Positions 15,306 to 22,927 are shown, counted from the first letter of the stretch. The stretch: 64,000 nt of DNA from Merdivicinus sp050943495 (GCA_050943495.1 JBMNPH010000001.1:310001-374000), one strand, 5' to 3'. Numbers and translations: made by a program. The notes: generated by a model not told the origin, from the sequence alone.

Positions 15306-16340
15306 ATGGAAAACAGAACCTATGGCGTGGTATTGATCGGCTGCGGCCATATCGGTGAGTCCCATATCGAGGAGATCTATTATCGGGACGGAATTCGGAT
15401 TGTCGCGACAGTGGATTTCCATGCAGAAGCCGCACAGTTGTTTGCACGGAAGTATGGGGCAGAGGCATGGGGAACAGACTACCGTCCGTTTATAAAGCGT
15501 GCAGATGTGGATATTGTCATAATTGCCACATATGCAGATTCTCATTTACCCATACTACGGGATTGCCTGAAAGAAGGAAAGCATGTCATTTGTGAAAAAC
15601 CTATGACGGAAGCAAATGAACAGGATGCGGAAGAGTTTTATCGGTTGGCAAGCCAGTCGTCCAGTAAAGTGTTGATTGCACATATTCTGCGGCATAATGA
15701 GACCTATCAGCGGGTTCGGCAGATGATCCAGGATGGGATGATAGGAGAAGTTCGCTTAATGCGGATGGTGCAGAATCATCACATCATGAATGCCGAACGA
15801 TATGGCCGCTTGATGGAAGATTGTCCGCCATTCGTAGATTGCGGGGTACATTATATTGATGTTGCACGGTGGTTTTCAGGCCGGGAGATTGTTTCGGTTG
15901 GTGGAATCGGCAGTCGTGTGTGTGATCTGGTGCCAGAAGGAAAGTTTGATCATGGTATACTTACCATGAAGCTTGATAATGGTGCTACCGTTATTTATGA
16001 AGCAGGATGGGCAGAGACCATTGCAGCGGAGAATACCAAGGAATTTATCGGAAATAAAGGGCGAATTCGGATTACGTTGCAGTCTGATCGGCATGCGGAT
16101 CGAGAAGAAGGCGATCTGATTGAATACTACAATGCGGAGACAAAAGAATATCGGACGATCAACAGTCCCAGTATTTATAAAAATATGTGGGCACAGATGC
16201 AGTGCCTAATCGATATGATAGATGGAAAAAGCGAGGGTTCTCCCACCTTAGAGGATGCATACCGAGCTTTCCGCATTGTGTTGTTGGGATGGCGAGCTAT
16301 TCAGCAGGGGACTATGTTGCAGGTCCCGTCAAAATTTTAA
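15306..16340 (+). CDS. Gfo/Idh/MocA-family oxidoreductase
   Basis: This is a 344-residue NAD(P)-dependent dehydrogenase. The dinucleotide loop GCGHIGESH is near the N-terminus, and HVICEKPMT carries the EKP motif whose Lys is catalytic. DCGVHYIDVARWFSG holds the conserved His/Asp of the second domain. Family members oxidise sugars, sugar acids or inositols, and the substrate here is unknown. AAGGAG at 15291-15296 is 9 bases from the ATG at 15306, so that start is chosen over the in-frame ATG at 15297, which directly abuts the site. It is a single-gene unit with its own promoter, operator and terminator. Confidence 0.9.
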   Translation: MENRTYGVVLIGCGHIGESHIEEIYYRDGIRIVATVDFHAEAAQLFARKYGAEAWGTDYRPFIKRADVDIVIIATYADSHLPILRDCLKEGKHVICEKPMTEANEQDAEEFYRLASQSSSKVLIAHILRHNETYQRVRQMIQDGMIGEVRLMRMVQNHHIMNAERYGRLMEDCPPFVDCGVHYIDVARWFSGREIVSVGGIGSRVCDLVPEGKFDHGILTMKLDNGATVIYEAGWAETIAAENTKEFIGNKGRIRITLQSDRHADREEGDLIEYYNAETKEYRTINSPSIYKNMWAQMQCLIDMIDGKSEGSPTLEDAYRAFRIVLLGWRAIQQGTMLQVPSKF

Positions 16341-16354
16341 TATATATATAAAAT

Positions 16355-16390
16355 GAACGGACAGGCGAAATCGTCTGTCCGTATTTTTAC
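16355..16390. terminator. Bidirectional terminator
   Basis: ACGGACAG (16357-16364) pairs with CTGTCCGT (16375-16382), extended inward by CG/CG, and a T-run follows. It separates the oxidoreductase gene from the convergent ypeB. Confidence 0.85.
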
Positions 16391-16394
16391 ATAC

Positions 16395-17732
16395 TCAAAT
16401 GACCAGTGTACCATTTTCGTCAATCATGAGAATAAGCATCTGTTCTGCAGCACCTGTATCCGCATTGATATAAACTAGCAGTTCGTCCTCCTGATCGGAA
16501 ATGCAGTGGAACTCATAGCAATATCGTTCCTGCTGTCCATCGGAGGGGATTACTGCAAGGCGAGCATCTTCAATGGTAAGTGCTGAACTAACCGATTTTT
16601 TGGCTTCTTCCTCAGAGATCTTAGGTGCGGGAAGATTGCGCTGGTAATTGTTGGTGAGATAGGAACGGGCATCAAATCCCAAAATGCCCCCATCGTCCAT
16701 TGCCACACTAATTTTAATTAAATCCGTGTAAAAAAGGACATCTCCTTCGGTATATGCAAAATTCGCCGTCAGGATATTGTCTGCAATTTCATAGTAAGTG
16801 AGTTCCATATCGGGAATTTTTAACCAATTGAGGTAATTTTGAGCCTTTGCAGTTGCTTCCTCAATAGTGAGAATGGTTTCAGAAGGTTGACGTGGGTCAG
16901 TGAGATAGCTTAGATAGCCGCCCTGCATGGTGATGGCTGCGGATCGGTTTTCGAAAGAAAAGGTATAGGATGGCATATTGCTGTGTTCTTCTGATTCATT
17001 TGCCATCATTCCAGAATCAACATTGAAAGCTTGGGCAGCCTTTTCCCGAGCATCTGCTAGAGAAATTTTTTCCGCATCAGCAAGCCGCTTAGGTTCGACC
17101 TGAAGTAAATGGTCAGAGAATGGCCCATCATAAATTAGGGTGGGATAAGCAGTAAAGCCTTCTTCAAATTCTGCTAGATCTTCTGCGAGATCGGGCGCTG
17201 CATTGGTTTGCATATCGGATGCCATTGTTTCTGCGGTACCAATTGTCATGCGGCCATTGCGTACTTCATCTTGAATAATAAGCATACTTTCTTCCAGCTG
17301 ATCTGCATAATTGGAGAGGGTTAGAAGATTTTCACGATCCTCATCTGATAATTTCTGTCCATTTTCGGATTTTTTGCCAAGAGAAATGGCATATTCTCCG
17401 ACTTGGGCAAGAAATTTGTAAGTGTTTTCGAGATTATAGCGGCTGGTAGGAATTTGAGCTAAAACTGCTTTGGCAGACGAGGAATCTTTCCATAACTTGG
17501 CAGTTAAGGTATTCAGTTGAGCTGGTGTGCCCGCATAGCGGCTTTTTACTAGGGTAGTCGATATATTTTCGGTAAAAGTCGATAAATCCTCCATGGCTCG
17601 GAGGTAGGAAACCTCCAGAGCTGTTTTATATTGTTGGGCTGTTTGATAGTTTTGGTATGCCATTCCGGCGCAAAGCAGAATTGCGGCTGTGATGAAGGTG
17701 ATGAGCCGAACACGCGAGCGGATGTTGGTCAT
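16395..17732 (-). CDS. ypeB: Spore germination protein YpeB
   Basis: The 445-residue protein has an N-terminal membrane segment (ITFITAAILLCAGMAY), a long helical region, and C-terminal PepSY-type repeats (LTIEEATAKAQNYL; ISEEEAKKSV). This is the architecture of YpeB, needed in Bacillus for stability and localisation of the cortex-lytic enzyme SleB. No sleB lies next to it here, unlike the usual sleB-ypeB pair, so SleB would have to be elsewhere or replaced. The start at 17732 follows AAAGGAGGATTTCT. A sigma-F/G-like promoter lies about 35-60 bases upstream, in keeping with forespore expression. Confidence 0.93.
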   Translation of the reverse strand: MTNIRSRVRLITFITAAILLCAGMAYQNYQTAQQYKTALEVSYLRAMEDLSTFTENISTTLVKSRYAGTPAQLNTLTAKLWKDSSSAKAVLAQIPTSRYNLENTYKFLAQVGEYAISLGKKSENGQKLSDEDRENLLTLSNYADQLEESMLIIQDEVRNGRMTIGTAETMASDMQTNAAPDLAEDLAEFEEGFTAYPTLIYDGPFSDHLLQVEPKRLADAEKISLADAREKAAQAFNVDSGMMANESEEHSNMPSYTFSFENRSAAITMQGGYLSYLTDPRQPSETILTIEEATAKAQNYLNWLKIPDMELTYYEIADNILTANFAYTEGDVLFYTDLIKISVAMDDGGILGFDARSYLTNNYQRNLPAPKISEEEAKKSVSSALTIEDARLAVIPSDGQQERYCYEFHCISDQEDELLVYINADTGAAEQMLILMIDENGTLVI

Positions 17733-17764
17733 AGAAATCCTCCTTTAGCGAACTGATTTGCCAG

Positions 17765-17793
17765 TAGTATATCCTGGATTGGAAAAAATATAC
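17765..17793 (-). promoter_or_regulatory. Sigma-G/F-like forespore promoter of ypeB
   Basis: On the minus strand, GTATA (17789-17793) and TATACTA (17765-17771) are 17 bases apart. The forespore consensus is GHATR, about 18 bases, CATNHTA; only the first base of the -10 differs. The -10 extended as GGATATACTA also fits the sigma-F pattern. It lies between the terminator of the upstream RNA and ypeB. Confidence 0.6.
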
Positions 17794-17797
17794 CGCA

Positions 17798-17849
17798 AAA
17801 AAGGAAAATAAAACCACCAGCGCCGCCTTTTCCAACGAAAGGCGGCGCT
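17798..17849 (-). terminator. Strong terminator of the repeat-bearing minus-strand transcript
   Basis: A perfect 12-bp GC-rich stem (AGCGCCGCCTTT with AAAGGCGGCGCT, 17819-17830 and 17838-17849) with a 7-base loop is followed on the minus strand by a T-rich tract. It sits after the last repeat motif and before the ypeB promoter, so it marks the 3' end of the candidate RNA. Confidence 0.8.
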
Positions 17850-17910
17850 ACATCTCGCTATTCAATATAATATATACCTCCACTGACATCTATCGGAATT
17901 TTTGAATTTC

Positions 17911-17926
17911 CATGGGACTCACTCCT
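17911..17926 (-). repeat. Repeat motif copy 1 (last on the transcript)
   Basis: On the minus strand this reads AGGAGTGAGTCCCATG, identical to the consensus. The ATG, 8 bases after AGGAG, opens a 7-codon frame (MEIQKFR, stop). Confidence 0.85.
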
Positions 17927-18202
17927 GATTTCCAATTCATTTCCATTTCATCAAAATTTCTGCTCAACTGTATTGGGATATTTTCCAAACAGGCTATGAA
18001 ATTTCAATTTTATAACGGAAACAATCCATTTTAAAACAATACCATCAAATTCTTGTTTGTAAACACATCACTTTTACACAACGAATTTTCTGCATCGACA
18101 AATTCATTTTATCAAATGCCTTCGGTATGTTACAGGATTATCTGAATTTTTATGGTTTTACGGAAGAAACATTCCTGCTAAAACCTTCAGGAAAGATTAT
18201 TT

Positions 18203-18218
18203 CATGGGACTCACTCCA
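18203..18218 (-). repeat. Repeat motif copy 2
   Basis: TGGAGTGAGTCCCATG on the minus strand, one change at the first base. The ATG opens a two-codon frame (MK, stop). Flanks AACAUUCU and GGAAUGUU can form an 8-bp enclosing stem with one G-U pair. Confidence 0.85.
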
Positions 18219-18287
18219 GAATCAGAATGTTAATAGAATATCATTGGTACGATTAGTTTTCACACTCACAAAACGGACTTACCGTTT

Positions 18288-18303
18288 CATGGGACTCACC
18301 CCT
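18288..18303 (-). repeat. Repeat motif copy 3
   Basis: AGGGGTGAGTCCCATG on the minus strand, one change. The ATG opens a three-codon frame (MKR, stop), and the segment right after it forms a hairpin, AAACGG with CCGTTT. Confidence 0.85.
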
Positions 18304-18364
18304 ATACTTGATTAGAATTTTTTCAGTCCACTTTCATGACCGAAAAACAGGGGAGAAACTATTT

Positions 18365-18380
18365 CATTGGACTCACTCCT
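18365..18380 (-). repeat. Repeat motif copy 4
   Basis: AGGAGTGAGTCCAATG on the minus strand, one change. The ATG opens a two-codon frame (MK, stop). Confidence 0.85.
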
Positions 18381-18540
18381 ATAAATTGGAATCCACCTAT
18401 TTGTTATCTTCCCATTCGGAAAGAATATGACGAACAACGTTCCAATATTTTTGTTCAGAATTACGAATGAGAACAGTTGTTATTTTCTCATTGTCATCAT
18501 CTTACAAACAGATGTATTAACGAAAATAAAGATTCCTTTC

Positions 18541-18556
18541 CATGGGACTCACTCCT
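18541..18556 (-). repeat. Repeat motif copy 5
   Basis: AGGAGTGAGTCCCATG on the minus strand, identical to the consensus. The ATG opens an eight-codon frame (MERNLYFR, stop). Flanking CAGAU and AUCUG can pair around it. Confidence 0.85.
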
Positions 18557-18679
18557 AAATGAATATCTGATTCCAGTCTTCCGATTGTTAATAAACAAAT
18601 GATTCAATTGTAAGTTTAGGTGTCATCCAGATCAGGCGGATTATTTCAAATAGAAAATAATCAAACGGTGTTCGTAAAA

Positions 18680-18698
18680 TTCAAATGAGGAAAGTCCT
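18680..18698 (-). repeat. Degenerate repeat motif
   Basis: AGGACTTTCCTCATTTGAA on the minus strand keeps AGGA, TCC, CAT and GAA of the motif and the ability to form a small hairpin, but has lost the GTGAGT core and the ATG. Confidence 0.4.
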
Positions 18699-18864
18699 CT
18701 TACATGAGATGTCATATAGAATTCTTTTCCATTCGTAATTGATTTAAAGAGGTCAAAAGACTTTCATCAATTGTAGAAAATCGGTCAAATTCTTTCAGAA
18801 ATCCATATCAAAAGGTTTTACGAATGTTTTCCGCTGATCCGGATAAACAATGTTCAATACTGTC

Positions 18865-18880
18865 CATCGGAATCACCCTT
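18865..18880 (-). repeat. Degenerate repeat motif nearest the transcript start
   Basis: AAGGGTGATTCCGATG on the minus strand resembles the motif and lies about 35 bases after the predicted start of transcription. Its ATG opens a 19-codon frame (18867 down to 18808; MDSIEHCLSG...), the longest of the set. UUCAAU and AUUGAA flank it and can pair. Confidence 0.5.
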
Positions 18881-18920
18881 TCTGCTTCATTGAAGATATT
18901 TGATTATCTTCTATGGTTAT

Positions 18921-18949
18921 ATAATAGCATGAAATTGGTGCTTTGTCAA
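18921..18949 (-). promoter_or_regulatory. Consensus promoter of the candidate large RNA
   Basis: On the minus strand, TTGACA (18944-18949) and TATTAT (18921-18926) are exactly 17 bases apart. No normal gene lies downstream of it for more than 1.1 kb, which is why an RNA product is proposed. Confidence 0.85.
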
Positions 18950-19017
18950 TAGTTTTTTCAGAAAAAGTTAAAAAAATATAGTTCATTTTCTCAAAACAAA
19001 AGCTTTACAAAATTCGC

Positions 19018-19046
19018 TTGACTTTCGACTGGATCCGCGATACAAT
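19018..19046 (+). promoter_or_regulatory. Promoter of the DUF1292 gene
   Basis: TTGACT (19018-19023) and TACAAT (19041-19046) are 17 bases apart. The start of transcription falls about 65 bases before the GTG start codon. Confidence 0.75.
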
Positions 19047-19118
19047 AAAAGTATCGGCGTGCGCAAAACGCCTGAAAATGTCATCCGTCCCGCCCGGGAT
19101 GGGGTTAGGAGGATCCCT

Positions 19119-19424
19119 GTGGCAGAGAATTACGATGAAGCGAATCTCTATACCCTCGTTGATGAGGAGGGCGTCGAGCAGACATTTGAGATGCTGGACA
19201 CAATGGAAGTAGATGGGAAACAATATTTTGCAATGATTCCGGTCTATGATGATCCGGAAGAGCAGCTGGAATCAGATGGTGAACTGATTGTGTTGACTTC
19301 AGAGACCGTTGATGGGGAAGAATATCTTGCTTCGATCGACGACGATGAAGAATATGAAAGAGTCGGCAATCTGTTTATTGAACGTCTGAACAGCCTCTAT
19401 GAAGACGAAGAAGACGGGGAATGA
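19119..19424 (+). CDS. DUF1292 (YrzB-type) protein
   Basis: This is a small, very acidic protein of 101 residues with the DUF1292 pattern (YTLVDEEGVEQTFEMLDTMEVDG, then YFAMIPV). DUF1292 genes are common in Firmicutes and often sit near alaS/ruvX-type genes, but their function is unknown. The start is placed at the GTG at 19119, 6 bases after AGGAGG; an in-frame ATG at 19059 would lie at the predicted transcription start and has no ribosome-binding site. The gene is a single unit with its own promoter and a terminator at 19442-19475. Confidence 0.85.
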   Translation: MAENYDEANLYTLVDEEGVEQTFEMLDTMEVDGKQYFAMIPVYDDPEEQLESDGELIVLTSETVDGEEYLASIDDDEEYERVGNLFIERLNSLYEDEEDGE

Positions 19425-19441
19425 GAACTGTCTGAAAAGTG

Positions 19442-19475
19442 AAGTCCGGGGCCGAAAGGTTCCGGACTTTTTTGT
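19442..19475 (+). terminator. Terminator after the DUF1292 gene
   Basis: A 12-bp stem (19442-19453 with 19458-19469, two G-U pairs) closes a GAAA tetraloop and is followed by a T-run. Confidence 0.88.
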
Positions 19476-19506
19476 GATTTGTGATGGATAAAGGAGGTCC
19501 TTGTAT

Positions 19507-20997
19507 ATGAAACAGCCCAATATTCTGCTGATCCATGCGGATCAGCTGCGGTATGATTGCATTTCTCCTTACGGAAACCAGGATGTAAAAACGCCGGCTT
19601 TGGAGGCTCTTGCCGGAGAGGGTGCCGTTTATGAGCGGCATTATTGCTCTTATCCGGTTTGTACGCCCTCTCGTTGTTCGCTGCTTGGCGGACAGTATAC
19701 CCACCAGCATCTGGGGTGGGGAAATCATTGTACGTTCCCGTCTGGACTGCCCTCTTTCCCAAAAGTTCTGCGCCAGAATGGATGGCAGACCGCTGCTGTC
19801 GGAAAAATGCATTTTACCCCGACTTATCTCGATATGGGATTCGATCGGATGACCTTGTCGGAACAGGATGGAGATGGGCGTTTTGATGACGATTATCACC
19901 GCGAATTGCGGGAACATGGCCTAATTGACGATATTGATATCATTGATCAGCGCCGTGAATATCGGGCCCATGCTTCGCGCGAGTATTTTGAAAATTATGG
20001 TGTGGAAGTTTCGGATCTTCCGGAAGAATACCATTCCACAACGTGGATTACCCGTCAGGCTGTAAAAGAAATCAGCAATTGGCGGGAAGATCGCCCCAAT
20101 TTGTTGATGGTTGGCTATATTAAGCCGCATCACCCATTTGATCCGCCTGCACGTTATGCGGAGATGTATGATCCGGATGCGTTGACGTTGCTGCCCGGCA
20201 TGACCGAGGCGCTGCTCGATCAAGATATCAAATTCCGGCCGGGTTATTTTGATTATACTGGTCTGGACGAGCCAAAACTCCGCAAAATGCTGGCGTACTA
20301 TTATGCCTGCATCACCCAGATTGATGATGGAGTAGCAGAAATGATCCGTCTTTTGAAGGAAAAAGGCGTGTACGACAATACCATGATTATTTTTACAAGC
20401 GACCATGGTGACTTTATGGGATTCCATCATATGGGCTTGAAAGGCAACCATATGTATGAGCCGCTGGTTCATATCCCATTGGTGATTCGGTATCCCGACG
20501 GCGCAAAAAAAGGCCGCTATGATGGCTTAAACAGCAATGTAGATGTTGCCGGAGAAATCCTCCGTACCTGCGGACTGCCCATCAGTCCGTTTATGGCGGA
20601 TCATCCGCTGGATCAGGGACGGCCGTATGTTTTGGCAGAACAGATGTATCTCACCGAAACCGATGCGACATATTTTTATATGATTCGGGATCATCGTTAT
20701 AAATTGCTGGTAGAACGCAACCTGAAGAATGGAATGCTCTTTGATTTGGAAGAGGATCCGAATGAGTTGAACAATCTCTGGGATGATCCCACATTGTCGG
20801 CGGTTAAAATGCAGCTTTATGCCGATTTGCTGGAAGCGCTGGCATTTGACGGCGCTGCCGGTATGAATCTGGATGAGGATGCGCCGGTGAACTGTCCGGA
20901 AAATGCACGGAATGAAGCAAAGCGGCAGGAGATGCGAGAGTATTTTTACCGAACTTCCCGAGTGGGAACACTGGTGGAGAAAGCCCAAACCAAATAA
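19507..20997 (+). CDS. Sulfatase of the Cys (anaerobically matured) type
   Basis: The 496-residue enzyme belongs to the alkaline-phosphatase-like sulfatase family. NILLIHADQLRYD gives the first metal-binding Asp, VCTPSRCS contains the CxPSR signature with Cys52 as the residue converted to formylglycine, GKMHF follows, and TSDHGDFMG provides the last metal ligands. The Cys form can be matured by a radical-SAM maturase in anaerobes; none is in the window. Likely substrates are sulfated sugars, such as those on mucin, but this is inference. The ATG at 19507 is used because GGAGG at 19493-19497 is 9 bases upstream; a TTG two codons earlier is too close. Confidence 0.9.
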   Translation: MKQPNILLIHADQLRYDCISPYGNQDVKTPALEALAGEGAVYERHYCSYPVCTPSRCSLLGGQYTHQHLGWGNHCTFPSGLPSFPKVLRQNGWQTAAVGKMHFTPTYLDMGFDRMTLSEQDGDGRFDDDYHRELREHGLIDDIDIIDQRREYRAHASREYFENYGVEVSDLPEEYHSTTWITRQAVKEISNWREDRPNLLMVGYIKPHHPFDPPARYAEMYDPDALTLLPGMTEALLDQDIKFRPGYFDYTGLDEPKLRKMLAYYYACITQIDDGVAEMIRLLKEKGVYDNTMIIFTSDHGDFMGFHHMGLKGNHMYEPLVHIPLVIRYPDGAKKGRYDGLNSNVDVAGEILRTCGLPISPFMADHPLDQGRPYVLAEQMYLTETDATYFYMIRDHRYKLLVERNLKNGMLFDLEEDPNELNNLWDDPTLSAVKMQLYADLLEALAFDGAAGMNLDEDAPVNCPENARNEAKRQEMREYFYRTSRVGTLVEKAQTK

Positions 20998-21044
20998 GAA
21001 ATAGTTTGTTCATTGGGAATTTGCCGATAATTTTGAAAAATCCC

Positions 21045-21073
21045 TTGACAAAACAGTCTAAAGTCGCTATAAT
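21045..21073 (+). promoter_or_regulatory. Promoter of the 6S RNA
   Basis: TTGACA (21045-21050) and TATAAT (21068-21073), both perfect, are 17 bases apart. This suits a strongly transcribed RNA gene. Confidence 0.85.
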
Positions 21074-21080
21074 AAATTTC

Positions 21081-21312
21081 AGTTAAATCGTCTGCCTTGT
21101 TCGAGCAAGTACAGCCAGTTTAAATCCGAACACTGATATATTCGGGAATCTTGACTCCGTATGCGGGATGCAGACCTCCCGGTCATCGCAATTTGCCGGT
21201 GATTGGACGAAGGGAGCGCGATGTATATGGGCGGATACCCACCTGCTGAGAAGCGGGTTTATATCGCTGTACGACGGCAAGGTGGAGTATTAAAAAAATC
21301 CTGCTTGCAGGT
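21081..21312 (+). ncRNA. ssrS: 6S RNA (inhibitor of sigma-A RNA polymerase)
   Basis: A gene-free stretch behind a consensus promoter folds into a long rod. The closing stem pairs CUGCCUUG (about 21091-21098) with CAAGGUGG (about 21279-21286), and a GC-rich apical arm includes CCCGGUCAUCGC and GCCGGUGAUUGG segments. The position immediately before tcdA is conserved: Bacillus 6S-1 (bsrA) also lies beside the tcdA homologue yrvM. 6S RNA mimics an open promoter and sequesters RNA polymerase in stationary phase. The identification rests on layout and synteny, not on a covariance search. Confidence 0.72.
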
Positions 21313-21345
21313 GAAAAGTCCCTCGCTTCAAGCGGGGGACTTTGT
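21313..21345 (+). terminator. Terminator after the 6S RNA
   Basis: AAGTCCC plus CGCTT pairs with AAGCG plus GGGACTT (about 21316-21342), followed by TTTGTTTGTT. Some readthrough into tcdA is possible, since no other promoter is obvious. Confidence 0.8.
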
Positions 21346-21366
21346 TTGTTAATCGGAGGCATTTTC

Positions 21367-22077
21367 ATGGAACATTGGCTGGACCGACAAAAACTGTTGA
21401 TAGGAGAATCCGCTTGCAGTAAGCTCACACAATCGAGGGTTGCCGTGATAGGATTGGGTGGAGTTGGCGGCGCCTGCGCGGAAGCCCTTTGCCGAGCAGG
21501 AATCGGTGCTTTGTTGTTGGTGGATCATGATACGGTTTCTGTGACGAATTTAAACCGGCAGCTGCTGGCAACCCGAGAAACAATCGGGCTGGGAAAAGCA
21601 GAAGCGGCACAGCAAAGAGTTTTATCCATCAATCCGGAATGTGAAGCGGAAGCGTTGCCGATTTTTTATAGCGAAGAGACCGCAGAACAGATTTTTAAGT
21701 TTCAACCGGATTATGTGGTCGACTGTATTGATACCGTCACAGCAAAATTGCATTTAGCGGAGCAGTGCCGTGCACGCGGGATCCCACTTCTGATGGCGCT
21801 GGGTACCGGAAATCGTTTGGATCCATCTTTATTTCGGATCGGGAAGATCGAGGATACGGCGTCCAATGGCGCCGGATGCGGCTTGGCGCGTGTCATGCGG
21901 CGTGAACTGAAAAAACGAGGAATTGACCATCAGACGGTTTTATATTCATTGGAACCTGCCGCGAAAACTGTGGTCGCAGGTGACGGACGTTATGCACCGG
22001 GCAGCCTCTCCGTATGTCCGCCTGCTGCCGGATTCCTAATGGCTTCCTATGTGATCCGCTCGCTGGCAAATCTTTGA
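21367..22077 (+). CDS. tcdA: tRNA threonylcarbamoyladenosine dehydratase
   Basis: This 236-residue E1-like enzyme has the ATP-binding glycine loop GLGGVGG at residues 29-35, LVDHDTVSVTNLNRQLLAT with the Asp and Arg of the ThiF/MoeB fold, and DCIDTVTAKL. The length and the QTVLYSLEPA segment fit TcdA (CsdL/YgdL), which cyclises t6A37 of ANN-decoding tRNAs to ct6A in an ATP-dependent reaction. The start at 21367 follows ATCGGAGG by 8 bases; the TTG upstream lies in the terminator's T-run. It lies just after the 6S RNA, as in Bacillus, and 26 bases before the HAD phosphatase gene. Confidence 0.92.
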   Translation: MEHWLDRQKLLIGESACSKLTQSRVAVIGLGGVGGACAEALCRAGIGALLLVDHDTVSVTNLNRQLLATRETIGLGKAEAAQQRVLSINPECEAEALPIFYSEETAEQIFKFQPDYVVDCIDTVTAKLHLAEQCRARGIPLLMALGTGNRLDPSLFRIGKIEDTASNGAGCGLARVMRRELKKRGIDHQTVLYSLEPAAKTVVAGDGRYAPGSLSVCPPAAGFLMASYVIRSLANL

Positions 22078-22103
22078 CTGGATGGATTGGAAAGGGGATT
22101 CTT

Positions 22104-22925
22104 ATGTATCGATTGCTGGCAACAGACTTGGATGGCACCTTGTTCACATCCGACACCACAGTGTCAGAGAAAAATCGAAAGGCAATTTTAAAGGCTTCTG
22201 AAAGAGGCATTTCGATTGTTCTCTGTTCCGGTCGTGCACCCTATGAGGGGGTTTCTGCCCTCGGAGAGAGTTTGGGGCTGAATCGTCCCGGAAATTATTA
22301 TATTTGCTGCAGTGGTGCTCTGATTGTAGATGCTGCTACTTTGGAAATTTGTGCCGGAAATTTCCTCCCCAAGAATACAGCGGCAGAGCTGCTGCATCGT
22401 GGAGAAGAATTTTTTGTTGATATGGGACGCGCTGCTATTCGATTGCATACGACCCGACAAATGTATGCGCGGTATCGCGAGGTTTGGGATAATGATATTG
22501 AGCGGCGGACCGGCAAACATTTTCTTCCGCTGCCGGAGGATATTTCCGCAGTAGAAGGAGAAATCACAAAAATTCTGTTTCTATCGCCTCAAGATGGATA
22601 TGCAATGCGTTTTTATGATCGGATGGAGGAGGTTCTTCCGAAAGGTGCGTTGGGGTATCGAATGCCTCCTGCGTTGGCGGAATATGTGGCAGCGGATGCG
22701 AATAAAGGTCATGCTGTGGAACAATTGGCCGAAATTTTGGGCCTTTCTCCTGAAGAAACGGTCTGTGTCGGCGATGGTTGGAATGACATTTCAATGCTGA
22801 CAGGGAAGGGACTGGGAGTTGCCGTTCGGAATGCGCCGGAGGAAGTCGCCCGACATGCAGATGTTGTTTTGGATCGTTCCAACAATGAGGATGCAATTGC
22901 AGCAGTACTGGAACGATGGTTTTAA
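22104..22925 (+). CDS. Cof-type HAD-family phosphatase
   Basis: The 273-residue protein has the HAD motifs in order: DLDGTLF with the nucleophile Asp8 and acid/base Asp10, VLCSGR as motif II, the Lys in the GHAVEQL region, and VGDGWNDISM as motif IV. The C2B-type cap between them places it in the Cof/YidA group, which dephosphorylates sugar phosphates and cofactors such as FMN or PLP with broad specificity. The start at 22104 follows AAAGGGGATTCTT; an earlier in-frame start overlaps tcdA. A bidirectional terminator follows. Confidence 0.9.
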   Translation: MYRLLATDLDGTLFTSDTTVSEKNRKAILKASERGISIVLCSGRAPYEGVSALGESLGLNRPGNYYICCSGALIVDAATLEICAGNFLPKNTAAELLHRGEEFFVDMGRAAIRLHTTRQMYARYREVWDNDIERRTGKHFLPLPEDISAVEGEITKILFLSPQDGYAMRFYDRMEEVLPKGALGYRMPPALAEYVAADANKGHAVEQLAEILGLSPEETVCVGDGWNDISMLTGKGLGVAVRNAPEEVARHADVVLDRSNNEDAIAAVLERWF

Positions 22926-22927
22926 AA

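Larger units (their letters stand above)
17798..18914 (-). ncRNA. Candidate large non-coding RNA of about 1.1 kb with repeated GGAGUGAGUCCCAUG motifs
   Basis: This gene-free, AT-rich stretch has a perfect minus-strand promoter at one end and a strong terminator at the other. No frame on the minus strand is long enough to be a normal gene. Within it, the motif AGGAGUGAGUCCCAUGRAA occurs five times, plus two degenerate copies. GGA and UCC inside the motif can close a small GUGAG loop, and most copies are flanked by complementary segments. An 8-bp hairpin (UCCG/CGGA with GUUU/AAAC) is near the 5' end. This looks like a structured RNA of unknown class; large ornate RNAs such as ROOL or GOLLD are possible relatives I cannot test. 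Alternatively it is a leader that encodes several tiny peptides. Confidence 0.6.

Noticed and set aside
18127..18315. A 62-residue frame on the plus strand within the gene-free region
   Set aside because: It has no ribosome-binding site, runs through two repeat copies, and lies opposite the proposed transcript; chance frames of this length are common.
17911..18556. CRISPR array for the repeated GGGACTCACTCC motif
   Set aside because: The repeat is only about 16 bases, spacing is irregular (85, 77, 176, 292 bases between starts), no cas gene is near, and the copies coincide with start-site geometry on the other strand.
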